Made by a program: the position numbers and the translations under genes. From Datisca glomerata (Eukaryota; Streptophyta; Magnoliopsida; Cucurbitales; Datiscaceae), in contig QANY01011365.1 in assembly GCA_003255025.1 (NCBI GenBank), positions 558,001 through 622,000 on the forward strand: a stretch of DNA of 64,000 bases, given 5' to 3'. Shown piece after piece: positions 1-11,914 of the stretch. Every line of letters begins with the position of its first letter. Positions within the stretch are counted from its first letter, which is position 1. The notes under the pieces are model-generated. The model was not told where the DNA came from. It worked only from the letters and a program-made list of their open reading frames with translations, and ran no database searches.

Positions 1-1460
1 ATTTCCAAGAAGCCAACCTAGCATTAAACTTCTCCACGATCGGGTCCCAAACTTGTTTGCACTTTACCTGACCCCCTAAAGGAAGTCCAAGATAGGACAA
101 CGAGAGAGTGCCCTCTTTGTAATTGAGAATCCCACTCAGCATGTCCACGTGTGGTACATCCCCAATCTTGATAATCTAACTCTTATTCAGAATAATCTTA
201 AGACCTAAAACGGCTTCAAAAAGAAGTAAAATACCGTTCAAATATAAGAGATTTCGAGGGCTGGTGTCACAAAACACAATAATATCATCAACGAACAAAA
301 TGTACGTCACATAGAGTGCCCTAGAAATAGTCCTGCCTACTGAAATACCCGAAATCAGATTGCCCTCGACGACTTTATGGAAAAAATAACTAAGGGTATC
401 CATAACCAAAATGAACAAGAAGGGGGAAAGGGGTTCCCCCTTGTCTCAGTCCTTTAGATGGGGGAAAGAAACCTCTTGGGACTCTATTGATGATGACAAA
501 AAACATGGAGGTAGAAATACAAGTCTTCATCCAACCTTTCCATTTCCCCCAAACCTCATCCTCTTCAAAACATAGAGCAAAAAATCCTAGTTGATGTGGT
601 CATAAGTTTTTTCAATGTCAAGCTTACACACTACCCCCGGAGTCTTGCTCTTAATTCTCACGTCGATGCTCTCATTAACAATAAAAAACACATCTAGAAT
701 CCACTTTCCATGAATGAAAGTATGTTGCTCTTCAGTTATCAGTCTATGAATAACGGTTCTTAACCGCAAGGTCACGATCTTCAAAAGCAGTTTATACCAA
801 TCCCCCACAAGACTTATGGGTTTATAATCTTTATATTGGAAGCACATTTTTTTGGGGAATAATAACCAAGAACATAGCATTTAAGCTCTTCTCAAATTTA
901 CCTTGAGTGTATAACAAGTTAATAGCTTGCAAAACCTCCACCTTGATAAAGTCCCAGCATGTCTGAAAGAATAACATAGGAAATCCATCTGGGCCCAGGG
1001 CCTTCTCACCTTCCATAAACATGAGAGCCGTGAAGACCTCCTCCTCGAAAAAGGTCATTTCCAAAGCACAAACTTCCTCCTTAATCAAGGAGGGATAGGA
1101 GAGATCGTCGGTCTTAGGCCTCCAATTATGATTTTTCGAGAACAGATCTTTAAAGAAATACACTGCCCCTTTATTAATGTCTTCATCTACATTCAATGTG
1201 ATTGTGCCACCTATGAGCTCGGGTGGTGGCATGAAAGAACTTTGAGTTACGATCCCCTTGGGTGAGCCATAAAACCCTAGATTTCTGCCTCCAATGAGTC
1301 TCTTCAGCCAAAATAACTCAATTCAACTTCTCAAGGGCCTAATCTATCAAAAGCCTTTTATCTTAGGAGAGGCCTTCATTCTGGTCTTCCAAATCAAACT
1401 TGTGAATTTCCTCCAACCAATCCCTCTTGTGGACCAGCACATTCCTAAAAATTCCAGCAT
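1..1460 (-). mobile_element. LINE (non-LTR retrotransposon) ORF2 fragment, reverse transcriptase
   Basis: Reading the minus strand from about 1460 to 1, successive frames give the order expected of a plant L1-type ORF2. First comes the pre-RT segment with WRQKSRVLWL (about 1264-1293). Next is a block with ALGPDGFPMLFFQTCWDFIK (831-1232), then the RT core with KDYKPISLVGDWYKLLLKI and KLDIEKTYDHIN (587-880). After that comes the catalytic-site variant FVDDIIVF (around 285-296, usual plant form FADD), and finally YLGLPLGG and FNARLASWK (1-110). Several frameshifts and stops separate the blocks, so it cannot make a working enzyme. The endonuclease half is not present to the right, so the copy is 5'-truncated, and it runs off the left window edge. 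The lineage is clear from motif order; the exact 5' boundary is approximate. Confidence 0.9.
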
Positions 1461-2265
1461 TCCATTTCTAAACACATTTAAATTCATAGTAATTTTTTAC
1501 CTTTACTTTTATATTCATAATGATTTTTTATTTAAAATATATCAGATTCTGAACAAAAATTTAATAAATTACTCCATTAATTCTTAATTAATAAAGTTTA
1601 GTTTTGAGTAATTAATATGTTTAAGTATTAAATAAAATCTAAAGTATATACTAATATATTGATTACAAATACTCTACTAATTTATTTTTAAAAAATTTGA
1701 TTATTTTGTCAGCATTGAGTTATTTTTGTGTTTTTTCAAGATTTCTTGTTTTCAAAAAACTTCTCAAGTCAATAAATTAACAATATCTCAATTTTAAAGC
1801 TTTCATTTCCTATTTTTTTAAGTTAAAAAGCTATATTTTAAAAAAAATAATATATCTAAATAATGGATTTTACTTCGTATTAGCATTAACTAATTTTCCA
1901 TCTGCGAGATTTTTTTTTTCATATTACAAAATTCATATTTTTAAATTTCAAATTTGATGGCTTTGGCGTACTGCTTACAATTATTAGGAAAGTAAACTAA
2001 CAAAAAGGGATAAAAAATAATTACTAAAAAATTAAAGATAAAGTGTATTATAGCGAGTTAGTTAATAGATTTATCTTAATATAATTATAACAAATATTTT
2101 ACACTCAAATGAGTAATTATGTGGTGTTAGCTAATAATTGATGAATAGACATCCTAATAAACATTTACAATATCATGCAAACATAAATATTCTTAGAATC
2201 AAATATTTATTTTTAATTTTTATTATTAATTAGTAATTTATTACTACGATAACATTCATCTCTAA
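1461..2265. other. AT-rich spacer, no feature recognised
   Basis: Very AT-rich sequence with many short A and T runs. I see no coding potential, terminal repeat or RNA-like structure on either strand. Confidence 0.6.
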
Positions 2266-3840
2266 TCTCTAATATATTAAAAGGACGATTCTTGAGAAAC
2301 TTCATTTACCAAATTTACCCTTCTACTTTAATTGTTCATCTTGAATTGTCCTTCAAAATGACAAGTGTCAAGATTTAATTTGTTATTATTTATGAATAAA
2401 CAAATATTTACAGAACTTTGTGTCTTTGTGTTTTCACTGGTTTAGAAAATCATTGCAATAGTTTAATTTTAATTCATTTAACCCCTTCAATTTCAATTCG
2501 AGATGTGTCATGCTCAAGAGACATAATCTATTATTACACTTAAAATTCCTCAAAAATGTGCTTCGTTTCATGTGCCTTAGAAGCGTTTCATTTTGAAAAA
2601 ATATCTCAACAGTTCAATTTCACCCCTTCAGTTTCAACTAAAAAAAACTTTGTTGCTTTGTTTCATTCAAAAAAACGTGTTATGCTATAGACAAGTCATG
2701 TTGAAGAGGCATAATATTACCCTTAAAATTTCATCAATAAAATAATACACTTAAATCAGATGTGGGTAAAAAAAGATGTATATTATATCAATTTAATTTT
2801 AAATAGATAAACAAGTTAGAAATTGAATTTGTTTTTTGTTTTGTCAATAGTTGCAACTGTTCTGATCATACAACATCATTCCTTTAATCTCCATTACAAA
2901 TCACAGTGATTGTCAACTGTTACGACTTTTCTCTAACTTTGAAAAGTTGCAACTCACTTAGTATAATAAATATGAAGTTGGCAACACGTTGATTCCCTAA
3001 CAGACTTCAATCATTCTCAAAGATCTTGCGTGGATTTTCATATCCATCTAAATAGTGAAATGGAAAAAAGCAAATTCAAAAAAACAGTACACAACTTCAA
3101 AAAAAAATAGTTTGAAGCATACATCTATTCAATTGTCTTAACTTTTTTGTATTCATAATATGGATAGTAATCTCATCAATAATTTAACTGTTTATCAAAA
3201 AGAATGGAGCATTAAGGTCAGGGTGCTAAGGAAAAGTATAGTGGAGACATACCCAAATAAGAAATGAGACCTTAATATAATGAAGTTAATTGTTAGCGAC
3301 ATGGAGGTACGCAATTAAACACTTTTCATTGTATTAAAGATTTTTTTCAAACAAAACTCACCCTCTATCCTTAATAGGATCAAAGAATTCAGTGCACGTT
3401 GTGTAATGAAATAATTGAAAAGTTTGGAACTCTAATAGAAAAGGACATGTCATATATACATACGACCAGTTAATAAGAACTATCTCAACGTGCATGAGTA
3501 GATAGAATTGTCCCTTACGTGGAACAATCAAGTAGAGATGATTGAGGAAGTGACAGATTCAGAATTAAAGAAATATAGTTTTGTGCATTTCATCAATATT
3601 AATGATCACATCAATTCAAATGAAATCATAGTAAATAATCTAAACTACCCAATTATGATATTATGATGTTTGTCAATTGTGATATTATGATATTTTTTAA
3701 TATGTTGATTAGATTATACTGTTAATTAGATATACTAGGTGCTTAGATTAGTAACCATAAGCTGGCATAAATCCAACATAAGAAATTAGGTTATGGCCAC
3801 GTACATAGAAGTACATAACCTACTTATACAATCTACTTCT

Positions 3841-4770
3841 AAGTAAATATCAACGTACAATTAATTTTAAAAAATCCTAAGTATTAGTGATTCAACTCAT
3901 ATAAATTTGACTATACATGTTTCTGCATAACATATTATACTCAAATTAATGTTCCTTTAACTTTTTTAATGACTAAATTTTATAACACAATAACAAGAGA
4001 ATAAATCAGGTCAAACTTTTAAAATTACAAAGAAACACTCAATCTATATATTCAAACAACTCTTAAATCTAATTCAAACTCTTAAATCTAATTCACACTC
4101 TTAAACCTTTGTGGTACATTATATATCTTTTACTATACTTTATTTTTATATGTCAAATTGAAAGTTAGGTTTAAGAGTTTGAATTATATATTTATAACAA
4201 AAAACAGTTTGTGTTATAATCATATATCAAATATATAAAGTGTGATGGCCACTAACTGTCGTCTGATAATAACTTAAAAAATCATTTCCAAAATGAATAA
4301 TACAGCAAATATCAACATACAATGAACGTTTAAAAATCCCGAATATTAGTGGTGCAATTCATATATATTTAACTATACATGTTCTGTATAATATATTATA
4401 CTCAAATTAATTTCCTTTAACTTTTTAATTGACCAAAATTTATAACTCAATCTATATGTTCAAACAACTCTTAAATTTAATTTAAATTCTTAAATCTAAT
4501 TCACACTCTTGAATGATTGTGGCGAAATTCATTTATCTTTTACTATACTCTATTTTTATATTTTAAACTGAAACTTATGTTGCTTTAACTTTAGACTTAT
4601 TAAATTTAAAAGCAAAATCAACAAATAAGTTTGACCAAAGATTTTAAATTACGGAAAATTACTAAAGTTACTTTTATCTTCAAATAAATTCGTAGGTCTA
4701 CAATCTAAACAATCAAATATTTATATTATGACGTGATTGCATGCACTGACTATATTATACTCTAACCTAG
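3841..4770 (+). repeat. Diverged tandem duplication, unit about 462 bp
   Basis: The segment from ATATCAACGTAC (3847) recurs, diverged, from ATATCAACATAC (4309). Matching blocks stay in the same order: ACTATACATGTT, TATTATACTCAAATTAAT, CAAACAACTCTTAAAT, TCTAATTCACACTCTT and TTTACTATACT. It lies inside the presumed Helitron, has no coding potential, and is interrupted by short indels. Confidence 0.7.
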
Positions 4771-5732
4771 ATATTCTAGGTATTGTGATAAGTATAAAGC
4801 ACGCCTTCAACATCCATAAACATGCGAAATGAGAAAGAATAAAAAGAAAAATGGATGTTCTACTTCTAGAATATCAGTAATTACAAGCTACCTTTTTATT
4901 CATTTTTCTTTCTGAGTAATTTGCACGGGTTATTTATCTACTGTATAAGATTTTTTCCCCATTTATAAGGTCCAAAAATGATAAAATTGACTTTGTTTCG
5001 GGATTTGACTGTGAACGAGAGAATGAATTAGATGATTTGGTGCAGTCAACTCCTACCATTATTGCTACAAACCTTCACGCCATTATTTTTTAATGTATTT
5101 TATATATGTTTTTGTTATTTATACATATTCACACTATAAAATTATGCATACCTCATTATATTGATAGATGAAGTTACGCTGTCAACAACCGTCACCACTG
5201 TCGCAATGATCGGTCAATCACTAGAGGAAATAATATCTTTAACAAAAAGGTAATTGTCGACATTATATCATTGTTTGAAGGGAACACTTTCTGTTATTAT
5301 ATTATTAAGCTAAAATCACACGTTGGCATGAATACAAAAAATTACATTAAGCAACTAGACGCTACTTCAGCTTGCGGAATTAAAAAATTCAGCTTCAACA
5401 AATAATAGAAAAACATGCTTCACAAATTATTGGAAAAGCATGCGTCCACTTTAGTAATTTCTTGAAACTATTGATTTAAGAAAACTAGATATTGATTTAG
5501 TTAGTTATACTATCAATAATTGCTCTTCTTACATTCTTACAACAGCTTTCTTTTTATTATCATTAGAGAGCACACTTACAGTCCACACCATAACGTTACT
5601 TGAAGGAAAAAATTCCAGTTCTTCTACTATTATATAATATTCTTATACTACTATATTCTACTTTAGGGTTCAAGTTATTATTTAAAAGAAAAGCCTTAAG
5701 AAGCTGATTACCCTTCAAAACATCTACCTAAG

Positions 5733-5993
5733 GCCCCAATTGTAAGCTTAGAAGATATACTTTCAAGCAAAGTCGAAAAAACATTGTGTGCATTTGTGAG
5801 TAAAATGACAAGTATACAAAATAAGGAAAATCCTTGGTTTGAGAATTGTACTATGTGTAATGGAAGAATTTATCCACATGGCGTTAAAGTTGCAACATTT
5901 TGTTCTCAATGCAATAAAGATGTTCTTAATTTGTTACTTCATTATAGTGTGATAAAAAAGCGAACGTTTTACACTACAGAAATCCAGTCTTGA
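5733..5993 (+). pseudogene. RPA1-like C-terminal zinc-ribbon fragment (Helitron-associated)
   Basis: An 86-codon open stretch read from GCC at 5733. It contains SLEDILSSKVEKT, then AFVSKMTSIQNKENPWFENC, then a zinc ribbon CTMCNGRIYPHG...CSQCNKDV (C-X2-C, then C-X2-C). This order (an OB-fold strand leading into W-F/Y-x-x-C-x-x-C) is typical of the C-terminal domain of replication protein A large subunit, which plant Helitrons commonly carry. No upstream N-terminal OB folds are intact and the frame ends at a TGA just after a non-conserved tail, so this is a fragment. A cellular RPA1 paralogue fragment is the main alternative. Confidence 0.55.
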
Positions 5994-6239
5994 CAGAGAA
6001 AAAAGAATACAAGGGCTTGGTAAGATGGATAAGAAATGAGAACTTGATAGGAGATGTAAACATATAGTGGCTCAAGAAATATAGAAAATAGACAAATGAG
6101 GGCATGTTCATTACAAATGTTATGGAAGAAGACTGAAGAAACCAAAAATAGAAAAATAAACGCATAAAAATAGAAGAAAAAAACTTATGAGTTTTCCATA
6201 TGATTAATTTTTTTTCTTCCATGTTTAGTTGTCTTTGTA

Positions 6240-7040
6240 AATGGGGTATGATAAGATTTTAATTTTTAAAGGTTCAGTTGTCTTTGTAAATGGTTTTCGT
6301 ATTATTCTTCAAATACTTTTGTATGTTATGTTTAAGTTTGTTGGTTTGTATTTATTTTCATACTTTAGTTATTGTAATGCATCGCCATCATTTAATATTG
6401 TTTTAAAAATAGTATCGGATTATATTGCATTTTGGTAATTATTTCAGTTAATCTAACTTTTTAGATTACCTATTTAAAAATATTATGGTTTATGTTGAAT
6501 TTGTTAATTATTTCATCTAACTATTTTTTTATTTACGATTGTAATGCATAGCCATTCTGTAAACGCTTTTCTAATTCCAATAGAAATATCAGACTTAAAT
6601 AACAATTAACACTCATCCTTTAGATAAATAAAATTGTAAACATAACATCCATTAAAAATACAAATATCAATAAATTAGTTGGAAAATGAACCAAACATTT
6701 CGCTAAATGATATTTTTCAAACTGTCGTACTTAAATAGAGTATATAAGAGTTATTGCACTACTTCTGTTTGTTGACCTTTAACATTTAGGTATGAGCAAC
6801 GTTCGTTTTTTTCAAGGTTTAGTTGTCATCGTAAATGATTTTGGTTTAGTATTCAAATACTGATGTTTGTAATTATTTTAAGGTTTTAGTTATTGTAATG
6901 CATCGCCATAACATAAGACTGGGTATTGAAATATGCTGATTTCTGTATTTATTTCATCTTACTTTTAGAAATACAATTGTAATGCATAGCCGTTCTAAAA
7001 ACACCATTTTCTAATTGCCACAGAAATATCTGAAATTGTA
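6240..7040 (+). repeat. Diverged direct duplication, offset about 545 bp
   Basis: Blocks GTTCAGTTGTCTTTGTAAATGG (6272 on), TAGTTATTGTAATGCATCGCCA and CGATTGTAATGCATAGCC recur in the same order at about 6817-7000. The repeats lie directly downstream of the RPA-like zinc ribbon and may be copies of its old 3' flank. No coding potential. Confidence 0.6.
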
Positions 7041-7452
7041 CACATGTCAACGCAACCATGAAAAATAATGAAGAGAAGCACATCCAACCAACATCATTAG
7101 TACCATGACAAGAACAATACATTTCAAAGTTATGACTGAGAAGAAATGGTTTGACTTTTTTTAACCAACTTAACCTTTAAAGCATGGTGTTATATAAAGT
7201 GGAACGTTATACAGTCATAGACAATTACATGTTAAGAGTTGTTTTTACTTAAAAACTGCTTCATAAATAATCGTTGACTACTAACTGTTATAAAAATGGA
7301 TATGGTTTATTTTTGAAAATATTATGTTTTAATAAGCATATATTAATCTTTTCTTAGTTTTTTCCCGTCATCAACTGTATACCCAAATGAATTCAAGGGT
7401 TAATTACGTAGTTTTCCGTACATTCACATCATTAATGAACTACACCTTAGTG

Positions 7453-8340
7453 AAACCCTAAACTAATATTATATATACTCTTTTACCTCTCTCATTCTCC
7501 ATCTCTCTCACGCAGCCCCTCCCCAACGAAGCCTCTGATCGCTCATCTTTTTCTCAACGTCTACGCCTTTTTAATTCTGTAAGTATTATTCATCTTCCTT
7601 CTTGCCTTTCTTTTCTATTTTCTTTTCTCTTATCTCTCTATTCAACTTATATTTTTAGTTAATGAGTTGATGCATCAATCTGAAAATTTTGTTCTCTAAA
7701 TTTCCAGCAATTTACATTCTTTTCCGTCACTGCTCGTTGAGTGTTCTTACATCGTCACCGCCCACCAATTCCAGTAAAGCATTTGATTTTCTCTCTCTCA
7801 TTCTCGATCTTTTTCTTTTCTTTTTCTCTCGGTTTTATTGCTCTCTATGAACTCGTCCCCGTTTCTCTTTGTTTCCTTGACTTTTCAATGGAAGCCCTTC
7901 ACCATCGTTTTTCTTCGGTGTGTGTCCGCCGCCGCTCTCGTCGCCTGTAAGCTTGTTTTTCCCCCCTCTTCTTCGTCTTTCTTTCTTCCTCTTCTCGCTA
8001 TCTATTTGGACTGCAACTGGGTCCTATGACCCAGTTGACCCGACCCAGATACCACAGCACTTAATCAAACCAGCTCAATCAGACCGAGCCAATTCAACCG
8101 AACCAGACCGAACCGGTCTAACACAACCGGGCCAAACAGGTTCAGACCGACCGGGCCGACTTGAACCGTCTGAACCACTTTGATGAGATTACACCGGTTT
8201 ATTTCCACCTCTTTTCAACATCTTTGGTCCTCCTAATTTATTAAATAATTATAATTATTATCTGACTATTTAGTGATCTAAGATCTTTAAATTTCAGGTC
8301 AATAGTTGTTGAATTTTATTCTTAGCAGTTCAGGTAAGTG
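7453..8340 (+). promoter_or_regulatory. Gene 5'-end-like segment: telo-box, TATA, CT-rich leader, splice donors
   Basis: In order: a telo-box AAACCCTAAA (7453-7462), a TATA stretch (7468-7477), a CT-rich initiator and leader (7478-7560), and a perfect donor GTAAGT (7579-7584). A CT-rich second block follows with a short open frame from ATG 7888, reading MEALHHRFSSVCVRRRSRRL, up to another GTAAG donor at about 7949. A further donor GTAAGT is at about 8333. Telo-box plus TATA plus pyrimidine leader is the usual layout of plant translation-machinery and housekeeping promoters. No recognisable protein follows, so I infer a captured or degenerate 5' gene end inside the Helitron. A functioning non-coding transcript is possible. 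Confidence 0.4.
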
Positions 8341-9035
8341 GACTTACATAGTAATTTGATTCATATATCATTACTGTAGCTTATTTAATTTCATATGCTT
8401 TATTAATTTCTCTATGTTGCTAAATCTTATAATCAAATGTTTTATTTATTTTTTCATATCATGATAAAGTTAATTACCATGTTATGTATGATTATATTTC
8501 GAGCTTTACATGCATTAGCTATATACTTTTGGTGTTCACGAATAAGTTACATGTTAGCCAGGAATACAAGTTACCATGAATCATGAAACTAAGGCCATTC
8601 ATTCTATAATTTTGTTGATATTAGAACATGTGTATTTGGAAAAATTTTTTAAGGGTCTGATAGTGGGTCGTGTAAGATGAAAACTTCGAGTTATTTTGGT
8701 CATTTCACTTAAAAATTAACTCTATTATAATAGATTGAACTTATGTGCATTTTCTAAAACTAGAGTGGATGTCTGTGTCTTTTTTATAAATCTCAGGGGT
8801 ATCGATGTATTTTTTCTTTTTTTAATTAACAAAATTCATTCAATCATTACTAGTTGGGTAAAGGCTCTAAAAATTGCATCCCCACATTATAAAGAAATGA
8901 GATGAAATTAAACAGGAAGTATCAATAAACATAAACATAAGTAAAAATCGTCTAACAACAACATTTGAAACATGAGTAAATAAAGACAAATTTCGACAAC
9001 CATTAATAATGAAAACTTAGGTGTAGTTTCTGCGA

Positions 9036-9520
9036 TCATGAAAACTTAACCTTACTCTTACAAAGAACACGTACATTCATAACTAATTTATTTAAAATAA
9101 TGCCACATGCATTTGTTTCTCTATTTTTTATTTCTTTAATATCCTTCCATAACGGTTGTGTGAATTTGACTTGATTTATCAACTTTGTAAGTTTCTTGAG
9201 GTACAATATTCTTTCACCCCGATCCTTTTCTCCTTTCTTGTCCATGCGAACTAAGAACCTGTATTCCTTTTCCTCTGCCAAAGTCAGATTCTTGTAGTGT
9301 TCGACATTTTCTTTTTTAGCACACTGCAACAAAGAAAATTTCCAATTCAGTTACAAATGTAATAGGATACAAATCTTTTTACAAAGTTTAAATTAAAATT
9401 ACCATGAATAGTTGTTTTGAAAATTCAAGAACGCTGTAGCCAATCAAATTTTCGGTGGAGTCATCAATGTAACATTGGCTTCAATACAGGCATCTGAAAC
9501 AATAGCCCTTAGCAAATATT
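9036..9520 (-). pseudogene. RPA-like OB-fold gene fragment (minus strand)
   Basis: On the minus strand, a segment (9520-9406) reads with one frameshift as IEANVTL then DDSTENLIGYSVLEFSKQLF. It is followed by a donor GTAATT, an intron of about 80 nt ending in TTGTTGCAG (about 9325), and an exon opening CAKKENVEHYKNLTLAEEKE and continuing YRFLVRMDKK. D-D-S/G-T-x-x-x-x-x-x-G, an OB-fold strand followed by a lysine-rich segment, is typical of Helitron-associated RPA large-subunit proteins, and the neighbouring helicase supports that reading. The frameshift and loss of both ends make it non-functional. Assignment rests on pattern, not alignment. Confidence 0.4.
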
Positions 9521-9689
9521 TTATTGTGAATAAAACAGTGTCTGCATTGCAGTGAAAATAATAGTCCTTAGTAAATATTTTCTTTTGAATGTCTCGTTGA
9601 AGCTATTGCATTTGAATGTTGCGTACATTTCAAAGGCTATTTGCTACTCTGTTAGCTCATTGTGAATCAATTGAGGTAAGAATATTATG

Positions 9690-11080
9690 TGACCTTTAAT
9701 TTGAATCAATGACTGAAGACTCCGCAAAAGCTGGTGAGATGTCCTTGAATATCCTTATACAATGCACTTTAAGAGATATAGAAGCTTTCCCAAGTCCATG
9801 GGAAAAAGTATTACATGGTTTAATTTGCCACAACTAACAGACGACTCATTCGCTGAAGGTTCAGTCAGTAAGAAGGAAATAATAGATATTGAAGCTTCAT
9901 CAAAACTTAATGTAGAACAAATACGTGCTTATGATGTCATATTGGAAAGAGTCAATAGCAATCGCAAAGATATTTTTTATTGATAGGCTGGGAAAACTTT
10001 AAAGTATGGAGCAATTTTAGCCAATATACGATTTAGAGATATGATAGCCCTTAGCATCCTCTAATGTAGCTGCATCAATACTTTTAAGAGGATGCACGAC
10101 ACATTCAAGGTTTAATATACCACTTTAAGTACATGAAACAACAATGTGCAATATATTCAAAGAGAGTACCAAGGTTAAATTGATACGAAAAGCCAAACTA
10201 ATTATATGGGATGAAGCACCAATAGTCACAAAATTTACAATTGAAACTGTAGATAAATCTCTTAGAGATATTCTTGAATCATCCGAATTATTTGGAGGAA
10301 ACGTTGTTGTGTTCAATGGAGATTTTTGACATGTATTACCAGTAGTATCGAGTGCAATAAGGAGATAATTTAATTGATTCATAATATACATGCAAAATGA
10401 TGAACTATTCTCCAATTTCTCGTTAAGGGTTGGAAATGGACTGAACCAATAGATAAGGAAGACTTCATCACCTTACCAGAAGAGATAGTGATTCGGGAAG
10501 ATGATCCAGATACTGTTGAACTCATGCTATAATGGAGTTTATGAGTTTTGATGAGGCCGTTGATAATACGAATAACTATTATCAACAAGAATTTCTCAAT
10601 TCATTGGTATCAAATGGCGTTCCTCCACATAGGTTAGTCCTGAAGAAAAAATATCCAATCATATTATTGCGGAACTTAAACCCAGCTAATGGTTTGTGTA
10701 ATGGAACTGGACTTGTATGCCATGACTTCAGAAAGAATATAATACATGCAAAATATATCATTTGGACAACACATTAGAAAATATATTTTCATTCCAAGAA
10801 TTCCATTGAGCCCGTCGAACAATGAAGGTTACCCATTCAAATTTAAGAGGAAACAGTTTCATGTGCGTCTCTGTTTTGCAATGACAATCAATAAAGCTCT
10901 AGGACAGACAGTTTCTCATGTTGGTGTCTATCTTCCTCAACACATGTTTTCTCACAGACAATTATATGTTGCTCTTTCACGAGATGTTTCGATGACATCG
11001 ACAAAATTTTTAGTTAAACCAAAGGATGTCAGGTATAAAGATACAATCTGTACAAAAAATATTGTATATAAAGAAATACT
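9690..11080 (+). pseudogene. Helitron Pif1-like DNA helicase pseudogene
   Basis: Collinear blocks of a Helitron helicase are spread over three frames. They are LNVEQIRAYDVILERV (about 9910), a degraded Walker A (AGKTL, about 9987) and Walker B-type LIIWDEAPIVTKF (about 10200). Motif III-like VVVFNGDF (about 10305, then a stop where R is expected) and HVLPVV follow. The 3' part has HRLVLKKKYPIILLRNLNPA (10632 on) and CNGTGL, then FKFKRKQFHVRLCFAMTINK, ALGQTVSHVGVYLP and HRQLYVALSRDVSM (10830-11000), which are Pif1 motifs V-VI. Stops and frameshifts occur at about 9983, 10327, 10530 and 10777, and the glycine-rich P-loop is incomplete, so it is inactive. In life this enzyme would unwind the Helitron during rolling-circle transposition. 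The 3' terminus of the element lies about 140 bp downstream. Confidence 0.88.
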
Positions 11081-11190
11081 TTATGTATATATGACGTTTT
11101 GGCTTATTGTTCTTAAGTTAGTCCATTAAATTATAAACAAACTTGATCGTTATATAATAAGGTAAAGTTAATACTATCAGTTACCTAACA

Positions 11191-11217
11191 TGCGCAACGC
11201 ACGTGAGAAATAACTAA
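11191..11217 (+). other. Helitron 3' terminus: hairpin plus CTAA
   Basis: The palindrome TGCG-CAA-CGCA (11191-11201) is followed by a 12-nt spacer and CTAA (11214-11217) before T. This is the expected stem-loop plus CTRR terminus, and it sits about 140 bp 3' of the helicase remnant. Confidence 0.65.
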
Positions 11218-11731
11218 TTATTTTATATACCACTATTAATATACAATAGCCAATTAATAGATTTTAGCTGAGCAAAATTATAATAAATATTTTATACATA
11301 TAATTAAATATGTGATGGTAGTCATTAATCATTTATAAACATTATAATAATAATTCACCATAACATAAGCAAATATTTGTTCTCCTCAAAATGAAATATG
11401 TACCTATAGTCTGTTGTTTCTAATTACATTCTTAGAAACTCTTTTGTCTTCTTATTATAATTATTTACTATATTTTAGCATGTCGTTAAAAATTATAACT
11501 AATGGAAAATTATATAAAAAATATGTGTTCATAATTCAGAGATGTAGTTATATTATTATCATAACAATAGTGAATTATTTTTATTAGTTAAATATAATAG
11601 GTTTGACTTTGAATTATGGTAAAATATATATTTTACTTACTAAGTGTCAATTTTTTAAATTTCCATCTATCATCTTAATTTTGTACTTAAAATTTTGAAC
11701 ATTCGTCAATCCTGGAGCTATTTATGGGTTA

Positions 11732-11757
11732 CTAGTTGTCGGTTACATGCGTCGCAT
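11732..11757 (-). other. Second Helitron-type 3' terminus, opposite orientation
   Basis: On the minus strand, a hairpin ATGCG-A-CGCAT (complement of 11747-11757) is followed by GTAACCGACAA and CTAG (ending at 11732), then T. This is the CTRR/T signature of a Helitron lying to the right on the minus strand. No matching 5' terminus was found before the Copia fragment that starts near 11915, so only the end is supported. Confidence 0.45.
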
Positions 11758-11914
11758 GTTATTGTTAGATTATTTTTTAAAAAATGCTATGCAAAAATGT
11801 TATTTTAAGCTGTTGTTTCAATACTTAAATAGAGAGTAATATTGCATCTATGAAATGTTTTAAAAAATGAGAGTTTATTATAAGAAGACCTCTTGGTACA
11901 CAATGTTTTTGTCA

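Larger units (their letters stand above)
2266..11217 (+). mobile_element. Putative decayed Helitron carrying helicase and RPA-like remnants
   Basis: Seen: a 5' end of plant Helitron style, TCTCTAATATATTAAAAG, preceded by A at 2265. A Pif1-type helicase pseudogene lies at 9690-11080 and RPA-like fragments at 5733-5993 (+) and 9036-9520 (-). The 3' end has the hairpin TGCGCAACGCA (11191-11201) followed 12 nt later by CTAA and a T. Known of the family: plant Helitrons begin with TC, end with a hairpin plus CTRR, insert between A and T, and often encode a Rep/helicase and RPA proteins. Missing: I found no HUH Rep-endonuclease motif, so the element is non-autonomous or internally rearranged. The helicase and 3' hairpin are well supported. 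Linking the 5' end at 2266 to the same insertion is inference, and nested insertions inside are possible. Confidence 0.5.

Noticed and set aside
8036..8170. Proline/threonine-rich frame (ACCGAACC-type repeats) as a cell-wall protein
   Set aside because: No signal peptide or conserved motif; a simple-sequence run of GACC/AACCG words within a degenerate 5' gene segment.
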